Assembly (NCBI GenBank): GCA_963677625.2
Contig: CAXXSW010000010.1
Coordinates: 124,001-188,000 of the forward strand
From: UBA1351 sp963677625
GTDB lineage: Bacteria; Bacillota; Clostridia; Lachnospirales; Vallitaleaceae
Direction of reading: 5' to 3'
Length of the DNA: 64,000 nt
How positions within the stretch are numbered: position 1 is the stretch's first letter; every line of letters begins with the position of its first letter. A model generated the notes under the pieces. That model saw only the letters and a list, made by a program, of their open reading frames with translations, was not told the origin of the DNA and did no database searches. The translations under genes were made by a program, and so were the position numbers. Shown in pieces: positions 24,069 to 32,743 of the stretch.

Positions 24069-25433
24069 TTATATCTGAATCGTCGATTTTAGCCATTTGC
24101 CTTGGGTGATTATTAAGGTTCCTACTATGGAGATAATAACATTACTTATAAGCATAGCATACCAGATGCCATTACTACCAAGGTTAGTAAAATGGCCGAA
24201 AATAAAAATCATTGGTATACGGAGCAACCATAATCGACCTAGAGATAGATAAAGGGTATACTTAGTATGACCAGATCCGGAGAAAACTCCAAAGAAGCCT
24301 TGAATAATTGCCATTAAGGGGAAGACAAAACATAAAATATTCATATAGTTCTTACTTAATTCAATAACTTCTGGGGATTTTTTAATAAAAATATTAATCA
24401 TGGGTACTTTGATAAGATAAGTAATGAAAGAACCAAAAATAAGGACTCCAAAGGAGAAGGAAATAGCAATGAATACAGATTTTTTAGCTCTGTCATACTG
24501 TTTAGCTCCTATATTTTGTCCTACAAAGGCTGAGATTGCACCACCAATACCAAAAGCAGGCATCATAAAGAGGTTGGTAATCCGATTTCCTAGACTAAAA
24601 GCAGCTATGGTCTCTTCGCCATAGGAAACAATGGCAGAGTTCATAACTGAAAAACCTAAGGCAGAAATGGTTTGACCTGCAGTTGAGGGCAAGGCGATTT
24701 TCAGTAAATTTTTAATAACTGCTTTGTCTGGTTTAATATACTCTCTGACAATGTGAACCTGTGATTCTTTTGAGAACATCTTTTTAAGGACATAGCCGGA
24801 AATTACAAATCTTGATAAAACGGTTGCAAGAGCAGCTCCTCGTACACCAAGTCCAAATGTAACAATAAAAATTGGGTCAAGAACCACATTTAGGCCGACA
24901 CTGATAAAGAGTAAAATGGTAGGCGATAAGGTATCACCTTGACTGTCTCTCATGGATTTGTAAACATGATAGAGGAATAAAAGGGGCATCTCAAAAAAAG
25001 CAATCTGTAGATATTGAACGGAATAATCATATAAAATTCCCTTTGCGCCCATTAGATGTATAACTAGGGGCGTAATTAATGAACCTGTTATTCCCATGAT
25101 CAGACCAAAGAAAAGAGATATAATAAAAAACTGTCCGGCAAAGCGATTGGCATTGTCGTAGTTGTCATCTCCTACACTTTGTGATATAAGTGAAGTGGCG
25201 GCTACTGAAAGTCCAATACTAAAGGATAAAAAGATAAAGGTGATTGGCCATACATAGCCAATGGCTGCAAAGGCTTCGTAGCCAACCTTGTTACTGACCC
25301 AGTAAGCATCTGCTAGATTGTATAGAGTTTGAGCTAGATTACCCAGCATAAGGGGACCGGCTAGCTGCAATATAGTGGTGAAAATGGATCCCTTTAGTAT
25401 CATCTCTCTTTTTTTGTTCATTGAAGTAGCCAT
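24069..25433 (-). CDS. MATE family efflux transporter
   Basis: This 454-residue membrane protein has about twelve hydrophobic segments and the two-lobed MATE pattern: the N-terminal half opens with PLMLGNLAQTLYNLADAYWV, and the second half has the equivalent SFSVMNSAIVSYGEETIAAFS. It is likely a sodium- or proton-driven exporter of cationic drugs or metabolites of the NorM/DinF-like group; the substrate cannot be told. It stands alone on the minus strand, with convergent and divergent neighbours. Confidence 0.92.
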   Translation of the reverse strand: MATSMNKKREMILKGSIFTTILQLAGPLMLGNLAQTLYNLADAYWVSNKVGYEAFAAIGYVWPITFIFLSFSIGLSVAATSLISQSVGDDNYDNANRFAGQFFIISLFFGLIMGITGSLITPLVIHLMGAKGILYDYSVQYLQIAFFEMPLLFLYHVYKSMRDSQGDTLSPTILLFISVGLNVVLDPIFIVTFGLGVRGAALATVLSRFVISGYVLKKMFSKESQVHIVREYIKPDKAVIKNLLKIALPSTAGQTISALGFSVMNSAIVSYGEETIAAFSLGNRITNLFMMPAFGIGGAISAFVGQNIGAKQYDRAKKSVFIAISFSFGVLIFGSFITYLIKVPMINIFIKKSPEVIELSKNYMNILCFVFPLMAIIQGFFGVFSGSGHTKYTLYLSLGRLWLLRIPMIFIFGHFTNLGSNGIWYAMLISNVIISIVGTLIITQGKWLKSTIQI

Positions 25434-25522
25434 AGTATCTCCATTTGTTGTATAGTTGAATAATGGGGGACGCCCTCATGAGATTGATTTTGTAAAAATC
25501 CAGGGTATTAATCCAAATATGT

Positions 25523-25550
25523 TTGAGAGCCATAAAATATAGAATAGTAT
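25523..25550 (+). promoter_or_regulatory. possible promoter of the FetAB-like operon
   Basis: TTGAGA (25523-25528), a 16-base spacer and TAGTAT (25545-25550) lie about 50 bases before the ATPase gene. The -10 match is four of six. Confidence 0.4.
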
Positions 25551-25597
25551 AGCATAGAAAACCATATATGACTATGAAGAGTTAATGGGAGGTAATT

Positions 25598-26221
25598 ATG
25601 CCATTGATAGAATTAAAGGATATAAATCTGACCTATGAAGGCAAGGTGCTTTTTGAAGGATTTGATTTGACCATTGAAAAGGGAGAAAAAATCTTAATTA
25701 GTGGTAAGTCAGGTGCAGGTAAATCCAGTTTAATAAAAATACTTTTAGGATTTAGAGATTTTGATACCGGTCATGTGAAAATCATAGATAAAGTCCTTAA
25801 GCCTAATGAGTTTAGTGATTTTAGGACTTTGTATGCATACGTCAATCAAGACGTTACAGTAAGGACTGGAAAAGTAAGAGAATTTGTTGAGACTCTTGCA
25901 TCTTATAAGAATAATGATTTTAGATTGGCAAAACCATATGGATTAGATGAAGGCTTGATGGAATTTTTTGAGTTTGACAAAAGTTTGATTGACAGGGATA
26001 CATCTGTTTTGTCAGGGGGAGAAAGACAACGTTTGGGAATTATTATTGCCATCATGCTTAAGAAACCCGTATTTTTACTAGATGAAGTAACATCGGCTTT
26101 AGATTCTGATTTAAAGAAGAAAGTTGCTCGCTATTTTGCTGAGTGTAAGGAAACGGTGATTTCAATAAGCCACGATCAGGTTTGGGAAGATACTGGGAAG
26201 TTTAGAAAGGTGGTGTGGTAA
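25598..26221 (+). CDS. fetA: FetA-like ABC transporter ATP-binding protein
   Basis: This small 207-residue ATPase has Walker A GKSGAGKSS (36-44), Q-loop VNQDVTV, signature LSGGERQRL and Walker B PVFLLDEVTSALD. Size and the coupled UPF0014 permease gene identify the FetAB (YbbL/YbbM) type, which in E. coli exports iron and helps with oxidative stress. Its stop overlaps the permease start as TAATG, so the two are translationally coupled. GGGAGG precedes ATG 25598. Confidence 0.85.
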   Translation: MPLIELKDINLTYEGKVLFEGFDLTIEKGEKILISGKSGAGKSSLIKILLGFRDFDTGHVKIIDKVLKPNEFSDFRTLYAYVNQDVTVRTGKVREFVETLASYKNNDFRLAKPYGLDEGLMEFFEFDKSLIDRDTSVLSGGERQRLGIIIAIMLKKPVFLLDEVTSALDSDLKKKVARYFAECKETVISISHDQVWEDTGKFRKVVW

Positions 26222-26991
26222 TGAATGCTCAACCAATTTCTGTTCTGAACTTGTTATTCCTTGTGCTATTAGTATTTCCTATCTTTATTTTAAATAGAAA
26301 GATTGGTATCAAGAATGAAAAGAAGATTGTAATCTCCATTCTAAGAATGATCATTCAATTGACTCTTGTAGGAATCTACCTACAGTATATCTTTGATTTA
26401 AATAATGTTTTTTTGAACCTTGCCTATATTATTGTTATGATGGTGGTTGCATCTGCTTCTATTGTTAACGCAACGTCTTTGGACCTAAAGAAGGTAGGAC
26501 TACCGATTATGATATCCTTGTTTGTTCCCAATATCCTTATGCTCCTATTTTTTAATGGGGTAGTAGTTAGGGTGGATGAACTTTTTCAAGCTAAATATAT
26601 TATTACAATTGGTGGCATGATATTAGGTAATGGGCTGAGTGGTAACATTGTTGGTCTATCAACCTTCTATAACGGTCTAAAGAAGAACAGAGAAGTTTAT
26701 AACTATGATTTGGCCTTGGGAGCTAGTAGAACGCAGGCTTTACTTCCTTATTATAAGGAAGCTGTTTTAGTTTCTATTAATCCGACCATTGCATCTATGG
26801 CAACTATTGGTTTGGTTTCCCTACCGGGAATGATGACAGGGCAGATTCTAGGAGGAACAATTCCTATTGAAGCGATAAAATATCAAATTGCTATTATGGT
26901 AGCTATTTTTATTACCAAATACTTGAATATTTTCTTAGCCATTCGCTTAACGACAGTTTCTATGTTTGATTCTAAGGATCAGTTAAAATAA
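26221..26991 (+). CDS. fetB: FetB-like permease (UPF0014 family)
   Basis: This integral membrane protein of about 256 residues has roughly six to seven hydrophobic segments. It has the family's conserved IVNATSLDL-type region, GMILGNGLSGN and GLVSLPGMMTGQILGG. It pairs with the upstream FetA-like ATPase. Iron export is inferred from E. coli FetB. The frame could start at GTG 26215, but AAAGGTGG (26206-26213) is seven bases from ATG 26221, which overlaps the fetA stop. Confidence 0.87.
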   Translation: MNAQPISVLNLLFLVLLVFPIFILNRKIGIKNEKKIVISILRMIIQLTLVGIYLQYIFDLNNVFLNLAYIIVMMVVASASIVNATSLDLKKVGLPIMISLFVPNILMLLFFNGVVVRVDELFQAKYIITIGGMILGNGLSGNIVGLSTFYNGLKKNREVYNYDLALGASRTQALLPYYKEAVLVSINPTIASMATIGLVSLPGMMTGQILGGTIPIEAIKYQIAIMVAIFITKYLNIFLAIRLTTVSMFDSKDQLK

Positions 26992-27004
26992 GCCTATAAG
27001 GCGT

Positions 27005-27032
27005 TTGTTTTTGCCTGTTTTTATTGTATAAT
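27005..27032 (+). promoter_or_regulatory. possible promoter of the PilZ-sdaAB operon
   Basis: TTGTTT (27005-27010), a 16-base spacer and consensus TATAAT (27027-27032) lie 38 bases before the PilZ-like gene. Confidence 0.45.
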
Positions 27033-27070
27033 GATAAGGTAGACATTTAAAATATCTTAGGGGTGACAGC

Positions 27071-27454
27071 ATGATTGATGATGATATTCGTAAGTATACA
27101 AGGGCTATAGTTGATGATAGTGATCAGATTGAAGTATCTATAACCAGTCTTTCCAACTACAAAGGTGAGGCGGTGCTGCGTCCTATTTTAGTTGAACCTA
27201 TTGATATAGGTGCATATGGCATGAAGTTTAGGTGCAAATATCTTCTGACTAAAGGTGTAAAGATTGGCCTTACAATCATTTTGAATGATAAAAAAATTGA
27301 TGCCTTCGCTAATATTGTCCGTCTTGAACGAGTAGGTGGTAAATACGATGTAGCCGTCAACTTTGTTTCTTTGACTGAATATCAGGTCCTGATTTTATCC
27401 TCTTATATTAAAAGAAAGACAGTTGATTCCATTAGGAGATTAAGGGAGCACTAG
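27071..27454 (+). CDS. PilZ-like domain protein
   Basis: This 127-residue protein looks like a stand-alone PilZ domain. The DxSxxG-type turn is recognisable as DIGAYGMKF near residue 45, followed by beta strands ending in GGKYDVAVNFV. The arginine motif RxxxR that normally leads into the domain and grips cyclic-di-GMP is not evident, so ligand binding is doubtful. It begins behind GGGGTG and ends 21 bases before the L-serine dehydratase genes, so it is probably co-transcribed with them; a link to serine metabolism is not known. Confidence 0.65.
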   Translation: MIDDDIRKYTRAIVDDSDQIEVSITSLSNYKGEAVLRPILVEPIDIGAYGMKFRCKYLLTKGVKIGLTIILNDKKIDAFANIVRLERVGGKYDVAVNFVSLTEYQVLILSSYIKRKTVDSIRRLREH

Positions 27455-27475
27455 TCTATAAACGGAGCATAATAT

Positions 27476-28147
27476 ATGAAAAATTACAGTTTGTTTGATA
27501 TCGTAGGACCTGATATGATAGGTCCATCCAGTTCACATACAGCTGGGGCAGCGAAAATTTCTTATATGGCTGGTAGGATCTTTGGCTTACCCATCAAGTC
27601 TGTTTTATTTGAACTTCATGGATCTTTTGCCAAAACCTATAAAGGCCATGGATCTGACAAGGCTCTGCTAGCAGGCATTCTTGGTATCAGGCATAATGAT
27701 ACAAGGCTTAGAGATGCCTATGAGATTGCTGAAGATAGATTGGAATATACATTCAAAAAAGTTGTACTTGCTAATGCGCATCCTAATACAGTTCGAGTAA
27801 CCATGACGGCTGAAAATGGTGAGATAGGTGTTGTTGAAGGTGCCTCAATTGGTGGTGGCAATGCAGTTATAACCAGAATTGATAATATTGATGTTGAGAT
27901 AGATGGCGAATATGATACATTAATTACCATACATGAAGATCGTCCGGGGATGATTGTGGTACAATCTGAGGCCCTTTCCAGAGAACATATTAATATAGCT
28001 TTCATGAAGGTTTATCGGGAATCAAAGGGCCAACATGCCATAATGGTTTTGGAAACAGACCAACAGATTTCCAGCTCATCCCTTGAACATCTTAGAGGTG
28101 TAGATGGTATACATAAATTGACCTATATACCTAAAGGAGGCCACTAA
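27476..28147 (+). CDS. sdaAB: L-serine dehydratase, iron-sulfur-dependent, beta subunit
   Basis: This 223-residue subunit opens with the hallmark DIVGPDMIGPSSSHTAGA and has a C-terminal ACT-like region. Together with the alpha subunit it deaminates L-serine to pyruvate and ammonia through a [4Fe-4S] cluster, without PLP. The gene ends in TAATG, overlapping the alpha-subunit start by one base. The two-gene arrangement is usual in Clostridia, whereas E. coli SdaA is a fusion. Pyruvate made here would feed the PFOR encoded 4.6 kb downstream. Confidence 0.95.
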   Translation: MKNYSLFDIVGPDMIGPSSSHTAGAAKISYMAGRIFGLPIKSVLFELHGSFAKTYKGHGSDKALLAGILGIRHNDTRLRDAYEIAEDRLEYTFKKVVLANAHPNTVRVTMTAENGEIGVVEGASIGGGNAVITRIDNIDVEIDGEYDTLITIHEDRPGMIVVQSEALSREHINIAFMKVYRESKGQHAIMVLETDQQISSSSLEHLRGVDGIHKLTYIPKGGH

Positions 28148-29022
28148 TGTATTTTAAAGACTCTGTATCTATGCGTCAGTATCTAGAGGATAATCACTTA
28201 AATTTATATGAATACGGACTTCAATATGAAATGTCCATTAGTGAAACAACTGAAGAAGAAATTGTTGATCGAATGAATGCTTATTTGGCAGTCATGAAGG
28301 AAAGTGTTCGAGATGGATTTGATAAGTCTAAGGGTGGTCAGGGTAAGATTATTGAAAGAAAAGCTGGTGAAGTTCTTGACTTTGCTGAATCAGATATAAA
28401 AAGTGCCAGTGGGAATCAAATGCTTAAGGCTGTTGCTTATGGACTTGCAGTCATGGAAGTTAACATTACCATGGGTAAGATTATCGCAGCACCAACAGCA
28501 GGAGCTTCTGGGATTATACCAGGTGTATTTATATCTTTACAAGAAACGTTTGACTTACCAGATTCTAAGCTGATAGAAGGTTTGGTCGTTGCAGGTATTG
28601 TTGGTATGCTAATTGCTAAGAATGCTTCCCTTTCAGGAGCTAAAGGGGGGTGTCAAGCAGAGGTTGGAAGCGGAGCTGCTATGGCAGCAGTTGGTGGTCT
28701 TTACATGCTTGGGCTCGATGTTAACCGAATATTTAATGGTGGAGCCATTGCTCTTAAAAATCTCATGGGTTTGGTGTGCGATCCTGTTGCTGGCCTTGTT
28801 GAAGTGCCATGTCAGAAAAGAAATGCAATAGGTATTGCAAATGCTTTAATTGCAATAGACTTAGTTCGAGCAGGAATGGATTCGTATGTGCCTTTTGATG
28901 AAGTTGTGGAGGCAATGAAAAAAGTTGGAGATCTTATGCCTAGCTGTCATAGGGAGACTGGGGCAGGTGGTATAGCTATCACTGAGACTGGAAAGATGTA
29001 TAACAAGAAGATTTTTTCCTAA
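28147..29022 (+). CDS. sdaAA: L-serine dehydratase, iron-sulfur-dependent, alpha subunit
   Basis: This 291-residue catalytic subunit has the family motifs APTAGASGIIPGV, GAKGGCQAEVGSGAAMAA, VCDPVAGLVEVPCQKRN and SCHRETGAGG. The cysteines in GGCQ, VCDP and VPCQ are the expected [4Fe-4S] ligands. AAAGGAGG inside the end of the beta-subunit gene drives its translation. The length matches the stand-alone alpha subunit. Confidence 0.95.
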   Translation: MYFKDSVSMRQYLEDNHLNLYEYGLQYEMSISETTEEEIVDRMNAYLAVMKESVRDGFDKSKGGQGKIIERKAGEVLDFAESDIKSASGNQMLKAVAYGLAVMEVNITMGKIIAAPTAGASGIIPGVFISLQETFDLPDSKLIEGLVVAGIVGMLIAKNASLSGAKGGCQAEVGSGAAMAAVGGLYMLGLDVNRIFNGGAIALKNLMGLVCDPVAGLVEVPCQKRNAIGIANALIAIDLVRAGMDSYVPFDEVVEAMKKVGDLMPSCHRETGAGGIAITETGKMYNKKIFS

Positions 29023-29164
29023 GTCCTTAGAAAATTATTATGATTTTATGACATTTTACGTGATTTGATAGTTCATATGGTATAGTAATGGCGATGAAAG
29101 TATAGGAGGCACATAGATAGGCAGTTTAGCTGACTGCAAACATAAATAATGACGGAGGTAGAAC

Positions 29165-29977
29165 ATGAAGAAGTGGATTGCTATTATATTATGTAGTACT
29201 TTAATAACTGGATGTACCCTAGAAACTGTAGAACCGGAAGTGAAAGAAGAGGAAAAACCGGTTGTACAAACCATTGTGGAGAAGTTTGAACCGAGAGATG
29301 TAACAGCTTCTTATATTATTGTTGACTCTAGAGTCCTAAATGTTCGTAGCGACGCTGATGTTGACAGTGAAAAACTTGGTCAGGTTGCAGATAATGAGAC
29401 CTATCAAGTTTTGGATGAGAAGTTAGATTCTCAAAAACGTATTTGGTATAAGATTCAGACACAAGAAGGAACAAAGGGGTATGTGGCAGGATGGTTTTGT
29501 GCTAAAACCAATATCACTATACATGTAACTGCTGATGAAGCAAAAATTTTGGGTATTGAGACTGAACCAATTCCTAGATATATTGATAACCCCTTTGATG
29601 AAAATAGTGCTAGAGTTGGAGATCAGATAGTTGGTTTAGTCATACAAGAGATAGCTCAGATTGCTGATGTAACCAAGATTATTTTTAATGGACAGGTAGA
29701 ATTGACAGGTAATTTCTATCACGAGAATTCAGATCTTTCCTTTGGCAGAGTAGTTCGTTTTGTACCTGATGAGGCATCTAGCGTCCTCTTACCTAGAATA
29801 TCAGAAGAAATCAATTCAACTTGGTTTATTCTTAATGATTATGACAAGGTGGCTGAAGAGTTTGGAGATATAGGAACAACAGGGCTTGCAACTATAACTA
29901 TAGAGAATTATACTGTTTCATTTGGTACTGGTGATGCTTATAACCAGGCAACAATGGTTAAAGTGGATTTTGATTGA
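29165..29977 (+). CDS. SH3-domain lipoprotein with an uncharacterised C-terminal domain
   Basis: This 270-residue lipoprotein has a signal peptide ending in the lipobox ITGC (Cys17), then an acidic spacer. A bacterial SH3 domain follows at about 48-112 (SRVLNVRSDADVDSEKLGQV to KGYVAGWFCA), which in such proteins often binds cell wall. The remaining 155 residues have no family I recognise; they include a glycine-aspartate-rich FGTGDAYNQATMVKVDF end. An extended -10, TGGTATAGT, lies at 29078-29086, and GGAGG precedes ATG 29165. The gene stands alone. Confidence 0.75.
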   Translation: MKKWIAIILCSTLITGCTLETVEPEVKEEEKPVVQTIVEKFEPRDVTASYIIVDSRVLNVRSDADVDSEKLGQVADNETYQVLDEKLDSQKRIWYKIQTQEGTKGYVAGWFCAKTNITIHVTADEAKILGIETEPIPRYIDNPFDENSARVGDQIVGLVIQEIAQIADVTKIIFNGQVELTGNFYHENSDLSFGRVVRFVPDEASSVLLPRISEEINSTWFILNDYDKVAEEFGDIGTTGLATITIENYTVSFGTGDAYNQATMVKVDFD

Positions 29978-30078
29978 TTCCTAGTTTTAAGTAGTTTAAT
30001 GGGGAGATTGACCGAAAGATGCTCCAAGGTCATTACATAAAGAATTTTAGATACTCTGACTATTAGTTAGGACTAATT

Positions 30079-30777
30079 ATGAAAGAATATATTGAAGTAA
30101 TCAGTAGAGTTCCTTTGTTCAAAGGAATTGATAAAGAGGAACTGGAACACATATTAGCATGTTTTACACCGTCAGTAAAAAGCTTTGATCAAGGCGAGTA
30201 CATCACTCTTGAAGGCCATGACTTTTATGGTATAGGTATTATCCTTAAGGGACAGGCAAGTATTACAAAAACCAATGAGTCTGGAGAACGAATCATCATG
30301 AATCATATTGGAGTTGGAGAACTTTTTGGTGAAATGATTGCGTTTTCTATCATGAACAAATGGCCTGCAACAGTTATTGCCAGGGAAAACTGCCTTGTTA
30401 TGTGGATGACACCAGATGCCATCCTTAATCATTGTCAGAAACTTTGTGTTGGTCATAAACAGCTCATGCTTAACATGTTGGAGATTATATCCAACAAGGC
30501 TTTAGGTTTGAATCGGAAAGTTAATTATCTGTCAATCAAAAGTATGAGAGGTAAATTATCTAAGTTTATAATGGAACAAAAGATAAGAACGGGGAAGAAT
30601 ATGTTTGAAATTCCTTACAATAGAAATGAATTGGCAGAGTTTTTACATGTTTCCAGACCCAGCATGTCCAGAGAACTGTCTAGAATGAAGGATGAAGGGA
30701 TTATTGATTATCATCAGTCAACATTTAAGATTTTAGATGAACTTAAGCTAGGGGATTATGCTAGTCATCTTAATTGA
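30079..30777 (+). CDS. Crp/Fnr-family transcriptional regulator
   Basis: This 232-residue regulator has an N-terminal cyclic-nucleotide-binding-like beta barrel (about 10-130, with GEYITLEGHDFYGIGII and GELFGEMIAF) and a C-terminal helix-turn-helix (NELAEFLHVSRPSMSRELSRM). It lacks the N-terminal cysteine cluster of Fnr, so it is not an oxygen-sensing Fnr by sequence; the effector is unknown. The ribosome binding site is weak (TAGGA). The neighbouring phosphate-transport operon with paired palindromes in its promoter could be a target, but this is speculation. Confidence 0.88.
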   Translation: MKEYIEVISRVPLFKGIDKEELEHILACFTPSVKSFDQGEYITLEGHDFYGIGIILKGQASITKTNESGERIIMNHIGVGELFGEMIAFSIMNKWPATVIARENCLVMWMTPDAILNHCQKLCVGHKQLMLNMLEIISNKALGLNRKVNYLSIKSMRGKLSKFIMEQKIRTGKNMFEIPYNRNELAEFLHVSRPSMSRELSRMKDEGIIDYHQSTFKILDELKLGDYASHLN

Positions 30778-30814
30778 GAGTGACTATCAATGACCGACTG
30801 GCAAGGGATAGAGC

Positions 30815-30836
30815 AATTATAGCTTATGCTATAATT
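30815..30836. other. hairpin after the Crp/Fnr gene
   Basis: AATTATAGC and GCTATAATT form an exact nine-base stem with a four-base loop 38 bases after the stop. A, not T, residues follow, so if it terminates transcription it does so without a U run. Confidence 0.4.
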
Positions 30837-30844
30837 TAAAAAAT

Positions 30845-30888
30845 ATTGTACAATGCATCTTGTATACAATAAACATCAATGATATAAT
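30845..30888 (+). promoter_or_regulatory. promoter of the DUF47-PiT operon with two palindromes
   Basis: TTGTAT (30860-30865), a 17-base spacer and TATAAT (30883-30888) form a good promoter. Two ten-base palindromes, ATTGTACAAT (30845-30854) and TTGTATACAA (30860-30869), have centres 15 bases apart and the second covers the -35 element. That position would suit a repressor or activator. Start of transcription near 30895 leaves a very short leader before ATG 30913. Confidence 0.6.
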
Positions 30889-30912
30889 AGAAAAGGCTTG
30901 GGTGGTAAAAGT

Positions 30913-31569
30913 ATGTTTTTTAAAAAAACAAATACGATCATAGAATTGTTAAATGACCACATTAATGCAGTTGAATCTTGTTACCAACTTTACATGGATT
31001 CTTTTGAAGAGATTGTTAACTTGCAGACAAACAACATGCTTGACAAAGTGAATAAGGTAGCTGAAGAGCTTAAACAGAGAGAACATCAGGCAGATTTGAT
31101 TCGCCATGATGTTATTGTTGAGTTGCTAAGAGGCGGTTTTCTCGTTGACAGCCGCAAATCTACTATGAGACTTGTTGAAGGTGTAGATAGGGTTGCAGAT
31201 ATAGCAGAGGATGTTTTCAAGATGATTGCATATGAGAGAACGACCATTATTGATGATTTATATAAGCCCCTATGTCAGATTAATAGGATTACCAAAGAAC
31301 AATTGAATTGTTTCTTTGATATACTGTCCAAATTGATGACCGCTTATGACCAAGACCAGATGATCAGGCAACTGGTTGAGATTGAGGAGTTTGAATCAAA
31401 GGTTGATCTCATTGAAGATGACTTGATTAAAAATCTTTTTGCAAAAGATATTGATCTTGCTGAAAAACTCCAATATAAAGCTTTAATAAAAATGATTAGT
31501 TCTATGTCTGACTTAATCGAAGACCTATCAGATCAAGTTGAGATTATTCTCTCATCAAGGAATATCTAA
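30913..31569 (+). CDS. DUF47 (PhoU-like) Pit accessory protein
   Basis: This all-helical protein of about 218 residues of the PhoU-related DUF47 family regularly accompanies PiT phosphate transporters and probably modulates them. A TTG at 30898 is in frame, but GGTGG (30901-30905) and the likely transcription start near 30895 favour ATG 30913. The stop overlaps the transporter start as TAATG. Confidence 0.88.
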   Translation: MFFKKTNTIIELLNDHINAVESCYQLYMDSFEEIVNLQTNNMLDKVNKVAEELKQREHQADLIRHDVIVELLRGGFLVDSRKSTMRLVEGVDRVADIAEDVFKMIAYERTTIIDDLYKPLCQINRITKEQLNCFFDILSKLMTAYDQDQMIRQLVEIEEFESKVDLIEDDLIKNLFAKDIDLAEKLQYKALIKMISSMSDLIEDLSDQVEIILSSRNI

Positions 31570-32513
31570 TGAGTTACTTATTACTGTTTTCTGGAGGCTT
31601 TCTTGGTTGGGGACTTGGAGCAAATGACTCAGCTAATATTTTTGGAACAGCAGTTTATACGAAAGTTATTTCATATAGACTAGCAGTTATACTAACTTCT
31701 GTTTTTGTATGCCTGGGAGCTTTTATAAACGGAGATAGAGGTATCAATAAAATCAGCGAGTTTTCAACTGTCAATGGTATTCAAAGTTTAAAAGCGGCCT
31801 TTATCGTTATGTTGGCAGCTGCTATATGTGTTTGGGGCATGACCGTATTAAGACTACCGGTCTCCACTAGCCAAGCTGTTATCGGTTCTATTATGGGACA
31901 TGGTTTTTTGGTAAATAAGGTAGACTGGTCTGTATCATTCAAGTTTTTTAGTGCTTGGGTTTTAACACCTGTTGGTGGTATGTTATTTGCTCTTTTGATT
32001 TATTTTGTTATTTCCAAGTGGTTTGAAGAAAAACTAACCACCTTTATATATTTTCAGAGATTCATAAAGTGGGGCTATATTTTGGCTGGAGTATTTGCAG
32101 CTTATAGTCTAGGAGCTAACAATGTGGCTAATGTATTTGGTATTTATCTTATTGATTCCACTTTTTTAAGTGTAACCATGGCTACAGTACTTGGTGGACT
32201 GGTTATTGCGCTGGGTGTTATTACATACTCAAAACCAGTTATGATGACTGTAGGAAAAGGTATTGTTGCCTTATCTGATGTATCAGGATTCATTGTAGTC
32301 ATTGCATCAGCTCTTACAGTGTATATTTATGCCCTTATTGGTATTCCAGTGTCCAGTAGTCAAGCTGTTGTTGGTGCGATTATTGGTATCGGAATAGTTA
32401 AGGATTACCGGACCATCAACTTCTCCATGCTGAGGAGGATTTTTATCGGATGGGTACTTACACCTACTACGGCAGGAGTATTGGGTTATTTACTACTGAG
32501 GTTTTTTCTCTAA
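31569..32513 (+). CDS. pit: PiT-family inorganic phosphate transporter
   Basis: This 314-residue membrane protein has about nine to ten segments and the duplicated PiT signatures: GANDSANIFG near the start and GANNVANVFG in the second half, plus the paired PVSTSQAVIG and PVSSSQAVVG motifs. It should be a low-affinity phosphate:cation symporter. It is translationally coupled to DUF47. The family is firm; sulfate permease activity is an outside possibility for this family. Confidence 0.92.
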   Translation: MSYLLLFSGGFLGWGLGANDSANIFGTAVYTKVISYRLAVILTSVFVCLGAFINGDRGINKISEFSTVNGIQSLKAAFIVMLAAAICVWGMTVLRLPVSTSQAVIGSIMGHGFLVNKVDWSVSFKFFSAWVLTPVGGMLFALLIYFVISKWFEEKLTTFIYFQRFIKWGYILAGVFAAYSLGANNVANVFGIYLIDSTFLSVTMATVLGGLVIALGVITYSKPVMMTVGKGIVALSDVSGFIVVIASALTVYIYALIGIPVSSSQAVVGAIIGIGIVKDYRTINFSMLRRIFIGWVLTPTTAGVLGYLLLRFFL

Positions 32514-32616
32514 TAATAGAGTAGTCTCGTCTGTGGTAGATTTCCTGTTTTATTAGAATCAAAGTGGCTTTTAGTTATGACCTAAGAGTTTCCTATTTAT
32601 TAATTATGATAAACAA

Positions 32617-32702
32617 CTTCTTATATGGATAGTAGTTGAATGCAACTGTGTAAGAAGGTTTATATATGTCAATTACTAGTATTCACCTTTGAATTAAAGG
32701 TA
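32617..32702 (+). other. structured leader of the PFOR gene
   Basis: The 230-base gap before PFOR contains a nested hairpin, with CTTCTTA/TAAGAAG (32617-32623, 32651-32657) enclosing AGTTG/CAACT. A second hairpin is ACCTTT/AAAGGT around GAATT (about 32686-32702), followed by a T-rich stretch. A clear -35/-10 pair was not found and no Rex-type site is seen. It could stabilise this highly expressed mRNA or attenuate it. Confidence 0.4.
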
Positions 32703-32743
32703 ATTGCTACTATATTTTTTTCCAATTTCAAGGAGGTATAATA

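Noticed and set aside
32514..32743. Rex redox-repressor site before PFOR
   Set aside because: No TTGTTAA-type inverted repeat was found in the gap.
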